Shown: positions 10,899-22,355, counted from the stretch's first letter. The stretch: 64,000 nt of DNA from Mesotaenium endlicherianum (GCA_009602735.1 WELA01012532.1:82840-146839); one strand, 5' to 3'. Notes: generated by a model not told the origin, from the letters alone. Translations and numbers: made by a program.

Positions 10899-12575
10899 TT
10901 AAGGGGTTGTTCCTGGGGCTTCAGGGTCAGGAGACGGAGATCTGGACCTAGATCTGGACAGCCCTCTAGGTCTGTCAGCTGGCCTTCTAAAGAACCCTGT
11001 TTGCTCTAAAGTTGGCCCCCGGGGGGAACGGAGGATGGTGGCCTGCTCTTCAACTATTTGGGTGTTGATTCCCACATAGACAGGCATTCCAGTAGGATGC
11101 TGAAATACATTGGCTAGAGGTACATGCCCCTGAGCGGAGGGGGAGGCTGGCATACCTCTGGCCCACCCGCGTGTCCCTCTTCCGGCACCCCTGTCCTCTG
11201 GGGATTTTTGCCTGTGTCTGCTGCCCAATACAGTCAGATCAGCTTCTTCCCCTGCTTGGGCAGGTGGGCTGGGGGAGCGAGCGCGGGGTCCAGTTGTCGC
11301 CATAACGGGGATCACATTCCACACACCTGATCGTGGTTCTTTAGGAAGTGCCACTGCCTGTCCCTGGGTATCCTGAGTACCTGCTGCTGATGCTTCTCCT
11401 CTGCCTTGTTCTTCTTCCTCATCCTCCTCATCCTCCTCCTCGGAGAGAGTAGGGGTCTCGTCCACTAAGTCGTCCTGCTCCCTAGTAGACATGGAGTAGT
11501 CTACCGACCTCCCTTTCTTAGGGCGCGCTGGAGGTTGCTTGGCCTTCAGCCTACTGATATCTATCCGGCCTGCATTCTTTGCCCATTTGACAAAGGCATG
11601 CTTTCCCTTAGAGAAGTACTCTCTTCCCCTCCTCCTATGTTCCTTGGTCTCTGCATTCATATTGCTCAGGCATCCATTCAGCCTGGGGTCCCAAGGGGCA
11701 ATGTGAGGTGGTAGGATGAGATAGCCGTCTAGGCCATAGTGGAAGTCATCCGGTTGGGCTCGGTCACACTCCTGCTTCTTATTTGTGACGGTCATCCACC
11801 TCCAGTCTGTTGGCTGCTGGTAGTACTGGGGTCCGTGCTCAGCCTTCCTCAGTTTACACGGGAACCAGTGGGGAGAGAACATCTGCTGTCCTGCTTCCCT
11901 GGCCAAGTACTCCCAGCTCCTTCTCTCAACTTCATTGTAAGCTGGCAGGAGTGTGAGGTAGAATACCGTATCCTTAAAGCTATCGGGCCGCATGCTCACC
12001 ATCCGGATGAGTCTCTGATCTCCCACTATTCCCGGTATGGGGACCGGCTTGTCCTCTGAATCATCTGCGAGATACCGGGCCTGCTCTGCTGTATAGCCCA
12101 CCATCTTAGCATAATCTTCGTAAAGGACCACGCCGGTGTGTGTCTCGATGTACCTGTCCAGTGCTGTAGCTCCTTCCTTCTGTAGCAGTGTTGTCTGTTC
12201 CAGCCTGTTGATCTCCTGGGCTGCCAGCAATGCTTCCTTCAGGTTATCGAAGTTTTGGCCACCCACCACAGTATACCTGTAAGTGGCCAAGCTCTTCTGT
12301 CTGTCCGCTTCAATCTTTTTTCTTTTCTCCTCTTCTGCCGCTGCCGCTTCTTCTTGCTGTTTCTTCTGTCTCTCCTCCTCAGCCTTCCTGAGGTTTTCCG
12401 CTTCCTGATCCTTCTTCCTCTGTGCCTCTTCTGCCGCCTCTTGTTGTTTGCGGACCCTTTCTTGTTCTCTCCTGGTGAGGGACGTCGCCGCCAGCTCCTT
12501 CTGGTATTGCTCCATTGTCCTCCTGGCTTCTTCTGCCTTGCGCTTTCTGTCCTCCTTTTGTGTGGTGGGCGCCAT
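10899..12575 (-). CDS. Chromovirus ORF3: unrecognised coiled-coil protein after Pol
   Basis: An open frame of about 558 codons runs from an ATG at 12575 (MAPTTQK...) to the stop at 10899. Residues about 10-100 are rich in Glu, Lys, Arg and Gln with heptad-like spacing and should form a long coiled coil. Residues about 100-340 look globular, with conserved-looking Trp, Tyr and Pro. The rest is low-complexity, with an acidic run and a C-terminal RSRSRSPSP-type tail. There is no signal peptide or membrane segment, so it does not look like an envelope protein. Copy B keeps the same start, so the frame belongs to the family rather than being a chance capture. I do not recognise it. A Gag-like or nucleic-acid-binding accessory role is possible. 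Confidence 0.75.
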   Translation of the reverse strand: MAPTTQKEDRKRKAEEARRTMEQYQKELAATSLTRREQERVRKQQEAAEEAQRKKDQEAENLRKAEEERQKKQQEEAAAAEEEKRKKIEADRQKSLATYRYTVVGGQNFDNLKEALLAAQEINRLEQTTLLQKEGATALDRYIETHTGVVLYEDYAKMVGYTAEQARYLADDSEDKPVPIPGIVGDQRLIRMVSMRPDSFKDTVFYLTLLPAYNEVERRSWEYLAREAGQQMFSPHWFPCKLRKAEHGPQYYQQPTDWRWMTVTNKKQECDRAQPDDFHYGLDGYLILPPHIAPWDPRLNGCLSNMNAETKEHRRRGREYFSKGKHAFVKWAKNAGRIDISRLKAKQPPARPKKGRSVDYSMSTREQDDLVDETPTLSEEEDEEDEEEEQGRGEASAAGTQDTQGQAVALPKEPRSGVWNVIPVMATTGPRARSPSPPAQAGEEADLTVLGSRHRQKSPEDRGAGRGTRGWARGMPASPSAQGHVPLANVFQHPTGMPVYVGINTQIVEEQATILRSPRGPTLEQTGFFRRPADRPRGLSRSRSRSPSPDPEAPGTTP

Positions 12576-12576
12576 C

Positions 12577-12684
12577 CTGCACATGTAACCAGGGCACAAG
12601 TTAGTAGGATATGGACCTTTGTCATAGGGATTGCAGGAAGTATGTTAGTATTTAGTATAGTGGCTTCGCTGCTGTTTACCTTAC
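12577..12684 (-). other. Probable intron in front of ORF3
   Basis: In element orientation a donor (GTAAGG or the adjacent GTAAAC, near 12,674-12,684) is followed by a perfect TACTAAC branch-site consensus (12600-12606) and an acceptor TGTGCAG directly before the ORF3 ATG (12573-12575). Copy B keeps TACTAAC at 5888-5894 and the TGTGCAG acceptor at 5911-5917. Upstream, at 12771-12780, is a TATA-like AAAATATATG. ORF3 may therefore be made from a spliced or internally started RNA. This is inference from sequence signals only. Confidence 0.55.
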
Positions 12685-12842
12685 AGGATGATTGCTAAAA
12701 GTTGACGTAGTTGCGATGCGCTACACATAAACGTATGAGTGTGTTTTTATCGCTCTCGCTCACTAACTGTCATATATTTTCCCCTCCAACTTAAATGGAG
12801 ACAGGACCGCCTGTCACCTTCCCGTGTCAACTGAAATGACAG

Positions 12843-15800
12843 TTATGGAGGGACTCCAGCGGCCCGAAGGTGGAACCGTGTCAACGCCCCTTTGGCATTG
12901 GTCAAGTGGTCCTTAAACTCCCAAGTGTCCCCAGAGGCATCGTAACCCTTCCATCGAATGAGGTATTTCATGACATATTTAGACGATCGACGGACCGAGC
13001 GAGCGTCTAAAATCTCATCGACCTCATATTCCTCAGGGTCGCCGTCCCGGACAGCGGGGACCGGTCCCGGTTGGACAGGGAACCGACCTGTGAACAGTGT
13101 ATCACCTTTGATGTACGGTTCCAGGAAGGAGACATTAAAGACCGGGTGCCCCTTGTATTCAGCTGACATGTTCAGTTTGTAAGCATTCTGACCGACACGA
13201 CGGACCACCGAATATGGACCGACCCAGACAGGGCCAAGCTTTTTCTTGACCACACCAGGGAGGTACAGGTGCTGAGAATGCAGTTTGACTAAATCCCCCT
13301 TGGAAAATGTCAGTTCCCGACGGTGTTGATTAGCGTATTTTTGTTGGTTTTCTTGGGCCGTGTGCAAGTTTCGTTGGACTTCTGACAGGGTGTCAGCAAA
13401 CTCCTGAGTTAACTGGAGGGAGACCGGGTTGTCAATCCCTTCAGGGTGAGTTAAAGATTCCCCTAGCACATCTAGAGGAGACTTAGGGACTCTACCCAGG
13501 CTGAGTTCAAAAGGAGTTTTGCCCGTTGACGCGTGCACCGCACTGTTGACCGCAAACTGAATTTGAGGCAACAGGTCATCCCAATTATCTTGTTTTTGGT
13601 TAATATATGCTCTCAGCACCTCCTGCAGAACTCGGTTAGTTCTTTCAGTCTGCCCATCAGTCTGAGGGTGGTTTGCTGTGCTGAGCAGCTGTTTGACTCC
13701 CATTAACCCCATTAAAGCTCTCCAGAACTTAGAGGTGAATTTTGAGTCTCTGTCTGAGATGATATTAGAAGGGAGCCCATGTTGGCATACTACATGGTTG
13801 TAAAACTGTCTCGCTGTTTCGAGTGCAGTCACTTTGACAGTTGTGGGGATAAAAATGACCATTTTTGTCAGTTTATCCACGACTACCAGTATTGAATCAT
13901 GCCCGTTGGCAGTTCTTGGTAGTGAGACCACCCAGTCCATGGATATAGTTTCCCAGCGTCCCGCTGGGATGGGTAGCGGTTGCAAGAGACCTCCGGGTGG
14001 TGTGTGCCGAGACTTATTTCTCTGACACTGGTCACAGGACTTGACATATTTCAAGACCTCCCGGGGTAACCCCTCCCAATGATAATGTTTTGCCAGTTTG
14101 CCAACAGTTTTGGCCTGCCCCAAATGTCCACCCAGGAGACTGTCATGAGCTTGACTCAGTAAGAGAGACCTTATTTCCAAATTATTAGGAATGACCAGCT
14201 TCAGCCTGCCTGAAGTGGTTTCAGTCACCCAGACCCCTCCCTTGAGCTTATACCCGAGTGCAGTAGCACGACACACACCAGTAGTGGGGCTGGGCTCAAA
14301 TGTTGGGTCAGAAAGGTAGGCTTTCCTAAGTTGTTCAAGGAAGGACTTTTTCACCTTTAGTGAAGTGAGTGCACACAGGACTTTATCTACAGCATGCTGA
14401 CTAAAGTTCCTTTCTTGCAAGTCAGGTCTTCTAGAGAGTGCATCAGCAGGATTCAACTTCCCTGGTTTGTAGTCGATCTGGACTTGGAACTGCTCCAGCA
14501 TCTGGCTCCAGCGGTTCTCCCTCCTCGACAGCTTGGACTTCTTCTGAAAGTGGGTCAGAGCTAGATGATCTGTAATCACCTTAAAAGCTTTACCATGTAA
14601 GTATGCTCTCCACTGTTTGAGTACATGAATGATAGCTAGCAGCTCTTTATCATGCACTGAGTAATTAATCTCCGCTGGATTAAATTTCATAGACTCATAC
14701 AACACAGGATGCCACTCCTGCCGTACCTTACCATCCTTTGTGGTTTTGTCAGCAGGCTGCAACAAAATAGCACCCATGGCAAAATCAGAGGCATCAGTAA
14801 CCACCTGCACCGGTTTGCTGGGGTCATACACGGCTAGCACTGGGGCAGAACAAAGGGCATCTTTAAGGGTCTGGAAGGCAGCCTGCTGCTCTTCCCCCCA
14901 CACATACCCGATGTCTTTCTTAGTAAGGTCAGTCAGTTTACTGGCCTTTGTGGAATAATTCTCAATAAATCTCCTATAGTAGTTAGCCAACCCGAGGAAG
15001 GATCTAACTTCAGAGACAGACTGTGGTACTGGCCAGTCCCTTATGGTCTGGACTTTCTTAGGATCCACACTGATGCCCTCTTTACTGACAACGTGGCCTA
15101 AGAATTCAATACTTTCCTTAAAGAAATCACACTTGCTCATTTTAGCATACAAGTGATTTTTCCGCAGAGTGTCCAGCACTTTCTTTAAGTGTTCAGTGTG
15201 CTGAGCTTCATCTTTAGAGAAAATTAAAATATCATCCAGGAAAACTTGCACAAACTTATCCAAATAAGGTCTGAAAATGTCATTCATAGCACCCATGAAG
15301 GTAGCAGGAGCATTAGTCAGTCCAAATGGCATCACGTTGAACTCATAGTGTCCATAACGTGTGCGGAAAGCAGTCTTGTGTTCATCCCCCTCAGCAATTC
15401 TGATTTGATGATAACCACTCTTGAGATCTATCTTACTGAACACCTTAGCGCCAGACAGGGTATCAAGCAAGTCCTCGATTCTGGGTAAAGCATACTTGTT
15501 CTTTACTGTAATTCTGTTCAGGGCTCTGTAATCCACACACATCCGCATACTGCCATCCTTTTTCTTAACAAATAGGATGGGTGCGCCGTAAGGTGATTTA
15601 CTGGGAGAAATATAACCATTTTCCTCAAGCTCTGCAATCTGTGTTTTCAACTCCTCGCTCTCCACATAAGACAAGCCATACGTGCGTTGCCAAGGTGGCT
15701 GACTCCCAGGTAATAGATCAATCCTATGATCTACTTCCCTCTTAGGGGGTAGTCCTGGAGGCATATTAAATACATCAGTGTACTGAGCAACAATTTTTGC

Positions 15801-16559
15801 AGCAGTAGGGTGCTCCGGAGGGCTTACCTTTTTCTCAACCACTTCTTCAGGTTGAGGAGGTACCTCTCTTAGCAGCAGACAGAACATTCTGTCTTCCTTC
15901 TGGTTCCAGCTTTTGACGAACTCCATTGCATTCAGCAACTTGCATCCTTCTGGAAGCCTCTTCTTTTCCTTCATTTGCCATCCACACAGGACAAGAGGAA
16001 GAGCACTGGTGGGTGCCAAGTCAGTCTGCCCATCACTGGCTCCTCTCACTTTAACTGTACCTCTGCTCCAACACACTTCAGCTTGATGTCTATTAAGCCA
16101 GGACCTGCCTAGCACGAGATCATAAAAGCCAGTGTTGAGTACCTCAAATGTAAGCGTTTCAGTTAGAACTGCAATGCCAGAACCTAACTGGACCTCAATA
16201 GGCTTGGTTATAACTCCTCCCGGGATACTTGAGGCATCTCCAAGGAATATTTTTCTATTCCCTTGGGTGACAGTAGGCAGCCTTAGCCGCTTAACTAAGT
16301 CCTTGTGAATAAAAGTATGTGACGCCCCTCCGTCAACAAATGCCCTCACCTTCCTACCTGCAATCATGCAATGCAGTAGGATAGGGGGGACTGTCTTTTC
16401 CTGACTTTCGCATTGTTCTCCTGACGTAGCAAAGAAATGTTGGACATCAGGTGGAACAAGAGCATCCAGAGTGTGCACTCTCTGGACGTCTATATTACTG
16501 ATGGTCTCCTTTATCTGTTTGTCAGGCATGCATAGTGAATCCAGTTCAGCAGGACCCAT
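12843..16559 (-). CDS. pol: Chromovirus Pol polyprotein
   Basis: An open frame of 1238 codons. In order it holds an aspartic protease region ([10 protein letters not shown], about residues 80-90), reverse transcriptase with the FLDDILIF motif (about residues 440-450), RNase H with an LTDASDFA-like block ([11 protein letters not shown]), an integrase with an HHCC zinc-binding region (HYHWEGLP... then CDQC) and the DDE core (MDWVV, then SDRDSKF), and a C-terminal chromodomain ([15 protein letters not shown]). This order, with integrase after RNase H and a terminal chromodomain, defines Ty3/gypsy chromoviruses. The chromodomain is thought to guide integration to particular chromatin. Gag lies just upstream; expression as Gag-Pol is usual for the family. 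Confidence 0.95.
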   Translation of the reverse strand: MGPAELDSLCMPDKQIKETISNIDVQRVHTLDALVPPDVQHFFATSGEQCESQEKTVPPILLHCMIAGRKVRAFVDGGASHTFIHKDLVKRLRLPTVTQGNRKIFLGDASSIPGGVITKPIEVQLGSGIAVLTETLTFEVLNTGFYDLVLGRSWLNRHQAEVCWSRGTVKVRGASDGQTDLAPTSALPLVLCGWQMKEKKRLPEGCKLLNAMEFVKSWNQKEDRMFCLLLREVPPQPEEVVEKKVSPPEHPTAAKIVAQYTDVFNMPPGLPPKREVDHRIDLLPGSQPPWQRTYGLSYVESEELKTQIAELEENGYISPSKSPYGAPILFVKKKDGSMRMCVDYRALNRITVKNKYALPRIEDLLDTLSGAKVFSKIDLKSGYHQIRIAEGDEHKTAFRTRYGHYEFNVMPFGLTNAPATFMGAMNDIFRPYLDKFVQVFLDDILIFSKDEAQHTEHLKKVLDTLRKNHLYAKMSKCDFFKESIEFLGHVVSKEGISVDPKKVQTIRDWPVPQSVSEVRSFLGLANYYRRFIENYSTKASKLTDLTKKDIGYVWGEEQQAAFQTLKDALCSAPVLAVYDPSKPVQVVTDASDFAMGAILLQPADKTTKDGKVRQEWHPVLYESMKFNPAEINYSVHDKELLAIIHVLKQWRAYLHGKAFKVITDHLALTHFQKKSKLSRRENRWSQMLEQFQVQIDYKPGKLNPADALSRRPDLQERNFSQHAVDKVLCALTSLKVKKSFLEQLRKAYLSDPTFEPSPTTGVCRATALGYKLKGGVWVTETTSGRLKLVIPNNLEIRSLLLSQAHDSLLGGHLGQAKTVGKLAKHYHWEGLPREVLKYVKSCDQCQRNKSRHTPPGGLLQPLPIPAGRWETISMDWVVSLPRTANGHDSILVVVDKLTKMVIFIPTTVKVTALETARQFYNHVVCQHGLPSNIISDRDSKFTSKFWRALMGLMGVKQLLSTANHPQTDGQTERTNRVLQEVLRAYINQKQDNWDDLLPQIQFAVNSAVHASTGKTPFELSLGRVPKSPLDVLGESLTHPEGIDNPVSLQLTQEFADTLSEVQRNLHTAQENQQKYANQHRRELTFSKGDLVKLHSQHLYLPGVVKKKLGPVWVGPYSVVRRVGQNAYKLNMSAEYKGHPVFNVSFLEPYIKGDTLFTGRFPVQPGPVPAVRDGDPEEYEVDEILDARSVRRSSKYVMKYLIRWKGYDASGDTWEFKDHLTNAKGALTRFHLRAAGVPP

Positions 16560-16627
16560 AATACCTGCTACGAGGGCAGCTAGTGACGACTCACTATCTC
16601 TAGCATCCTCACAGTCAGTAGACTGGA

Positions 16628-18106
16628 TTACTGACTGTTGCTGTCTTTTAAAGGCTGGTCTTTTCTCTCGACCTTAGGCAGGTGCTTGACCGGACACTGT
16701 TCTCTGTAGTGGCCTTTCTGCTGACAATGGTAGCAAGTAGATTTTGCTGAGGCTGGTCTCGGCTTAGTCCTACCACCACCCCTTCCATAGCCACCTCGAG
16801 AGGGACCACCTCTACCTCTAGACTGAATAGCATTGTACTCATACTCATATTCATCACCCTGATTATCCTCAGCCTGGTCTCCTTCAACTGCATTGTAGGA
16901 ACCGTGGGGCTTTTTGACAATCTTAGACACCAAAGCGTTACTCTGGCGCTTGTGATTGAACTGCTGCTGATCCCAGGCGTCAGCATCCTGGATCAAGTCA
17001 GCCAGTTTCTCATACTTTTTCTCAGCAAAATGACCAGAGACCTCGGATTTCAAGCCATACCTGAAGTATGCTATCCTATACCGTTCTGGCAAATCAGGCT
17101 GCTTCATCATGTTCTCTTGGAACTTTTGAGCAAACTCAGCAACTGAAGTGGTCTGCTTCAGTGTCAGGGAGATCATCGCATAGATAGCTTTCTCCTGCTG
17201 GTTGATGACATCAAACTTCTCATGCAACTTCTCGACAAACTCTACCCACGTAGGGTCACCGAGTTGCCGAGCCTTACGCTCTTCCTTCCAGTAAAGCCAC
17301 CAGTCTGCGGCACTGCCTTTCAGTAGCGCACCGGTGTGCCTGACCTTCTCGTAATCTTGCAGTTCTGGGTAGTTCTCCAGCCACTGCTCAACATCCGCGA
17401 GAAACTTGATCAGGTAATATTTTCTGTTTCCCTCAGGATCATAGTCCTGGGGAGGTTTCGGCTTGGGCTTACTAGGCCCTCGGCCACCACCACTAGTGGT
17501 GTGAGACCCCAGTTGGTCTCTGTCCCGGAGTAGGGACATTATGATTCTTTTGTCCTCCTGCTGGGACTGATACATGGTCGCCATTTGCGACTGCATCTGA
17601 ACGAACAATGCTCCCAAGTCTACATTTTGGGGTGGTAGATTAGCAAATGCAGCAGCAGCATTGGCATCTACTCGCTGAGTAGTGTCCTCAACAATCCCTC
17701 TTGCTCCTGCAGCAGCAATTCCTGCCGCATTCAGCCGGTCACGTATTTGACCTAGGGGTACATTGAGTTGTACGGCAGGAGGTGGGTTCAGAACATTGGC
17801 CCTTGATGCCATAAGTTCTTCAACAGTGCGCTCGTCAGCTGGCTGTCCTTCCCTCCTTTGTATATCTTCAGCGGCCTTTGCTACTTGTTCAGCTTCTAGT
17901 CTGGCTATCTCCTCCTCAGCTTGCTGAGCTGCGACTGAGGCAATAGCAGCTGCCTCATCTGCAGCCTCCCTAGCTGCAGTATCCGCTACTGCTTCCGAAT
18001 AGGTACGGTTTCCCGCTACATGGCTTTCCGCCTGGTTTTCGACATTCTCGTTATCCTGGTTCTCCATGTCTCGGGAGTTGCTAGTTTGAGACCTTGTCCT
18101 TACCAT
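16628..18106 (-). CDS. gag: Chromovirus Gag
   Basis: An open frame of 492 codons starts shortly after the primer-binding site. Residues about 50-100 are an Ala/Glu-rich helical stretch. The centre (about 225-390) carries the retrotransposon-Gag capsid-like region with WLENYPEL and WWLYWKEE blocks. The C-terminus is Arg/Gly-rich and then has a CCHC zinc knuckle ([14 protein letters not shown]). The protein would form the particle that packages element RNA. It looks whole. Confidence 0.93.
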   Translation of the reverse strand: MVRTRSQTSNSRDMENQDNENVENQAESHVAGNRTYSEAVADTAAREAADEAAAIASVAAQQAEEEIARLEAEQVAKAAEDIQRREGQPADERTVEELMASRANVLNPPPAVQLNVPLGQIRDRLNAAGIAAAGARGIVEDTTQRVDANAAAAFANLPPQNVDLGALFVQMQSQMATMYQSQQEDKRIIMSLLRDRDQLGSHTTSGGGRGPSKPKPKPPQDYDPEGNRKYYLIKFLADVEQWLENYPELQDYEKVRHTGALLKGSAADWWLYWKEERKARQLGDPTWVEFVEKLHEKFDVINQQEKAIYAMISLTLKQTTSVAEFAQKFQENMMKQPDLPERYRIAYFRYGLKSEVSGHFAEKKYEKLADLIQDADAWDQQQFNHKRQSNALVSKIVKKPHGSYNAVEGDQAEDNQGDEYEYEYNAIQSRGRGGPSRGGYGRGGGRTKPRPASAKSTCYHCQQKGHYREQCPVKHLPKVERKDQPLKDSNSQ

Positions 18107-18126
18107 ACAAAGAAGACTGTGATAAC

Positions 18127-18139
18127 TGCTCCGATACCA
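18127..18139 (-). other. Primer-binding site resembling initiator tRNA-Met
   Basis: In element orientation the sequence just inside the 5' LTR is TGGTATCGGAGCA. This closely resembles TGGTATCAGAGC, the site complementary to the 3' end of initiator tRNA-Met that is common in plant LTR retrotransposons. One base separates it from the LTR. Confidence 0.8.
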
Positions 18140-18140
18140 C

Positions 18141-18914
18141 TGAAATGAATCGACTTACCAAATAGGCGATTAACAATTAATAAAGATCTTTATATCAGCA
18201 AGTAATCTTTATGGTATTTTCCGTTAACTGGTTAAACGGCAAAGGACAACACACTAGCAGTGAATAATACTCGTAAGTCAAATGCGAGTAAACTAGCATC
18301 AATAATGCAAATCAGTAAACTCATACATAAGCAAGGTTAGAAGACAGTGCGTATCAATGGCTTCTCGCCTTGGATTCAGATCTCTCTCAGTAAGCTGTAC
18401 AAGAGAGTTGGCCTCGTTTCCGAATGCCGAACTCGAGAGCAATGCCTAGCATATGTACATGGAATGAGTTTACTGTTCAACGGTCAGTGCGATGGCACCG
18501 CCTACCCGGGAGTTAACCACGTTGGTAGGACCTCGGTTAACCAAATCCACCGCCATCTCCCATCATCCCGAATCGCCATCTATCGTAGGGATGTCATCTG
18601 GCCATTCATCTAGCATACCACACTTAGATGCATATCGAGGCAGTTCGCTGCTACCGAGTACGGAAGTCAGCTGGCTGTCAAAGAATGGGTCAGCAAGCTG
18701 ACTTATAAGGACTTCAGCCTGCTGCTTCCGGCTGAGTCATTAAACTGATAATTATGTAAAGTCCAGCAGACTGACTAATTATGTAAAGTCCAGCAGACTG
18801 ACTAATTAGGTAAAGTCCAGCAGACTGGCTAATAACTAAACTTCAGCAGGCTGAACATAATTTACTATTATATTTAAATGAATATTATATCCAGTAATAT
18901 ACTGATTTCATACA
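18141..18914 (-). repeat. 5' LTR of the chromovirus
   Basis: A 774-bp repeat nearly identical to 9901-10785 but lacking about 110 bp near its element-5' side. In element orientation it begins TGTATGAAATCAG and ends GATTCATTTCA. Its outer edge directly abuts DIRS-like coding sequence. The 27-bp tandem array is at 18751-18857. Confidence 0.93.
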
Positions 18915-19952
18915 ACATGCAAAAGGCAGTCCTTTCGTGCTCAAAAATCACTCAATTCTTGGGTGCTGTGATTGACACTCGTAGACTCTGGGTGCACATT
19001 GGCAAGACGCGCAAGAAAAAGCTCTTGCAAACGCTCCTCCACGTCCGGACTACGGCTCGTAGGACCAGTAGCATGCACATTAGAACGATAGCATCACTAG
19101 CAGGCCAGCTTATTTTCATGAAGGTTGCTTTTGGGGGCATCGCGGGCATGTACACACGCCATATGTACACTGTTATCAACCAAGGTTTACCTGGGATGAC
19201 GTGGTCCCTATTACACAAGGATTGCTCCACGAGCTTGCTTTCTAGGAAAATCACTTAGATCATTTCAATGGTGCTCCCATTCGGACCACCATGGTCCCAG
19301 ATTTTGTCATGCACACCGATGCTAGCGTGACCACGTGGGGCGCAGTACTCAGGTCAGTTGCGCCTTTGGGCAGACGTGGGAACAGCTTGGCCCACTCCTC
19401 GTTGCGAGCATCAGGGGTTCGTCAACGTTAAGGGAGATACTTGCCGTTAAGGCAGCGTTGGACAAGGCCATCCAAGTGATAAGTGGGCGCCAAGTTGTCT
19501 TGCGCGTCGACAGCCAAGCGATGTATTATGTCTTGAGAAAAGGCGGCTTGTCTAAAGTTGACTTAGCAAATGCTTGTGCTCAAGTTTTTGGCCTAAGTCT
19601 TAGGCACCAGCTTAACTTGTTCGTAGAGTGGATTCCTAGAGAATTGAATGCAAGGGCAAATGAGCTCTCCAAGCGGAAAGACTTGGACAGTTTTTTCCTC
19701 CGATCGAAGGCCTTTCAGAGACTAGAGGCAAAGTGGGGGTCCCATTGGGTCGATAGATTTGCCACAGCAAGCAACACGCGCCTGCCGCGGTTCAACTCTA
19801 CGTGGCTAGAGGCGGGCGCTGAGGCCATTGATGCCCTCACTAAGCATTGGGCAGGCGAAAACAACTATTGTTTTTGCCCACCTCAGATGGTCACCCCAGT
19901 AGTCGACCACGTGCTGCGATGTAAGGCAAAATGCACGCTAGTGATACTCTAG
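18915..19952 (+). mobile_element. DIRS-like retrotransposon fragment (end of RT and RNase H), broken
   Basis: Plus-strand frames encode the C-terminal part of a reverse transcriptase (a block like ITQFLGAVIDT near 18,945, then a TIASLAGQLIF block) and an RNase H-like domain with MHTDASVTTWGAV near 19,310 and then WIPRELNARANELSK, WVDRFATASN and LPRFNSTWLEAG. The DRFA...PRFNS arrangement is typical of DIRS/tyrosine-recombinase retroelements rather than LTR elements. The reverse transcriptase start is missing where the chromovirus LTR abuts, and I could not identify the recombinase downstream. It is a broken fossil with at least one interruption besides the truncation. Confidence 0.7.
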
Positions 19953-21879
19953 TCAACCAGCTGGTGGTCGCGGTTGCTGGATAGCAGCGCGGAATGGATA
20001 GATTGTGTGCAGGCGGTCATTACGCTAGGCTATAGCTTCTCAATTTTGCTGCCTGGCACAGACAAGAATGCTTTGAGATATTGCACATTGCAAACCTTTG
20101 AGAGGTGATGTAGTGCCGAATCAAAATGATTAAAACAAATGAAGGACTGCGATTGCGCATAGATGTTACCTATTGCTTGTTTACCATCATATAGATGCAC
20201 TTGAAAACGATGCTCACGATTATAATCAAGATCCAATAATATAGTATCGACACTTAAAACCACTCCAAAGTGAAGAGGCAAACAGGGAAAAATCCATCTA
20301 TAAGTAAAAGAGAAGAAAATCGGATGGATATGGTGAATAAAAAAGTGCTCTACAACCAAATTTATTAACTAATTTTCACCACCACTAGGCCAACCTTGTT
20401 CATCATCACATGCTTCACACACTCACCAATCATGCATATCTAGTATGTGCGGTAGTTTGTTGGCTTTGGTAAGGCGCCCCTCACGTAAGTCTTGCAAGGG
20501 GAAAGTGAGCGCGGGCGGTCGCGCTAGTGAGCATTGGCCTGTACGTTCGTTTGGATTTGTATGCGTAACGTGTCTAACCTGAATCAACGGGAAAGCGTTT
20601 GAACGTGACGATGTCTATCTTCAACAGTCCGCCCTTTGATGGCCGCCACAAATAAGGCCCTCCACAAATTAGGCCTCTTTTACGCTTTGACCTTGCGCCC
20701 TTGGAGCTTTCTGTGAACGGCCATGGCGAGGCGAAGGCCGCAAAAAAGTAGCTCGTGACATGGGCGTGGGAGAGGGCGCTCTTGGTCGTTAGATGGGTTC
20801 GTGGGGTCATAGGATTGGGAGCACATGCTGGTGGGCAGCAATGGCCGCTTGTTGTGACAGGCATGTTCATGAAAACATTCATACAGATCTGTCGATACAC
20901 AATGAAGGGAGTATGATAACCAATAATTTTGTCCAAGGTAGAGACTGCCCAGTTTAGAGACATAAATCAAGGACAGAAGTTGGCAAGGGCTGCCAATTGC
21001 TGAACCACAAATAACCTTCTAAATGTCAACTTGATTCAATTGCATGCAGTTACAAGTACAAGTTTCAGTCATAGTATTGGTCCCTTGACCAATCTGAGAA
21101 GAGACAACAACTTCAAGCACTCATATGAAAGTGGAAGATAAATAATGAAGACCCTAGCATGCCGAAACAATCAAACTGCATACCAGCTTCTCTCCTTCCT
21201 CAAATGGCTTTCATTTATGCGTATAACTTCTTGGCATAAAACTACCATGTCAACTTCACTCTTGTGACACTAACAAACCTATGCAACCAAACCATCACAT
21301 ACGATCAGACCCCACTGTAAGATATTTTTCATTTTTGCACTCATTCTCATATATCCATAAGCTCCACTGCACTATATATTGCAGAAAAGTCCTTGACACA
21401 ACCGTGAAGATTAAGCAATTACACATCGTTAGAATCAGGAATACGAACCATTCAATCACCTAAGAGATCGCTGAAGTCTAGCTTGACAATCATACATGAA
21501 AAGCGTGCAGAGCAGCCAATAATGACTAGCTGATACCCTTACTTGGCCCTCTTCTACATATCCCCACTTTATATTTTTCTCCAATAAACAAAGTTCCCTC
21601 CAAAAGTTTACGTGATGGAAAGATTTACGTAATGGAAAGTCTCAATTCATAAGACTTTTTGAAGATGTGAACATGATTCACAGGAGAAGAGTCTGTGAAA
21701 GTATGCCTGTACTCAGTCACCATAACGACTGCTTCTTTTTGTTAGCCTCTAGTCGAGCTTGTTTCTGCAGCAACATCACGTACGTTTTCAACACTTCTCT
21801 GGTCGCCCAAAAAAATATTTTATAGAAGTCTTATATATCCAAAACCTTACAGCATCACAAATACTATGTGTATGTGCGC
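19953..21879. other. Intergenic stretch without a recognisable gene
   Basis: About 1.9 kb. Minus-strand open frames of about 100-130 codons near 20,030-20,360 and 20,574-20,970 show no family features and have biased, unlikely composition. The first part could be decayed continuation of the DIRS-like element, but I cannot show this. I see no tRNA or other RNA gene. Confidence 0.5.
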
Positions 21880-22355
21880 CTACCACCATTTAGGCACATG
21901 CCCAACAATCACCCTCAGCAGCAGCTTTGACTGAAAGAAATATGTGAGATAGGACGTATTACCTCTTTATTTTTGCATTCCTTGTAGATGGCAAATTGGT
22001 CCTGACACTTGCTCTTATTGTAATCAGCCGCATCAAGACCTGTCAGAAGGCGCATATGAGTGAGCTCACGAACATAGCAGGAGACGGTCTTCAGTAGATG
22101 TACTTGTATCTCAGTGAAGCGGCGCGTAATCAGATGCACAGAATGAATCAGAAAGTCTTTTTACTCCTTGCTGGTGAGGATGTCCTTCTGACATTGTCTG
22201 CTGTGAAAAAGGTTCACTATGCTCCTGCGCATGCAATCACTATGTGCGTACGTTAGAGTGTAAAACTTAATCCCAATCTCCACATACTTAGAACCTCAGT
22301 CAACCCGACCAGCAAATGATTCTGACTGAAAGTCACCTTGCTGAGGCTTCTTCAT
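21880..22355 (-). CDS. COX23/CHCHD7-like CHCH protein (incomplete model)
   Basis: A spliced minus-strand gene is suggested by three pieces with matching phases: 22310-22355 (start MKKPQQG), 21963-22039 and 21880-21930. The middle exon encodes NYNKSKC-like and CQDQFAIYKECKNKE sequence, a C-x9-C half of a twin CHCH fold that closely resembles plant relatives of COX23/CHCHD7. Such proteins are small intermembrane-space factors for cytochrome oxidase assembly or mitochondrial copper handling. The pieces join to only 57 residues and lack the first C-x9-C pair, so a short exon is probably missing from the model. The start is provisional. It is divergent to the eS24 gene. Confidence 0.5.

Larger units (their letters stand above)
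9901..18914 (-). mobile_element. Ty3/gypsy chromovirus, largely whole, with LTRs and an extra ORF
   Basis: A 9-kb LTR retrotransposon lies on the minus strand. In its own 5'-to-3' order it has the 5' LTR (18141-18914), a primer-binding site resembling the initiator tRNA-Met site, Gag (18106-16628), Pol (16559-12843: protease, reverse transcriptase, RNase H, integrase, chromodomain), a third large ORF (12575-10899) and the 3' LTR (9901-10785). All three main frames are open over their whole length, so the body looks whole. The two LTRs are nearly identical apart from one internal block of about 110 bp, which suggests a recent insertion. No 5-bp target duplication is visible: GGTTG lies on the left and ACATG on the right. 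Confidence 0.95.

Noticed and set aside
12599-12599. ORF3 starting at the upstream MCPGYM
   Set aside because: The branch site and acceptor place this segment inside a likely intron, and copy B supports the MAPTT start.
20030-20970. Minus-strand frames of 109 and 129 codons after the DIRS-like fragment
   Set aside because: No recognisable motif, no splice-consistent extension, and atypical composition. I could not link them to a recombinase.
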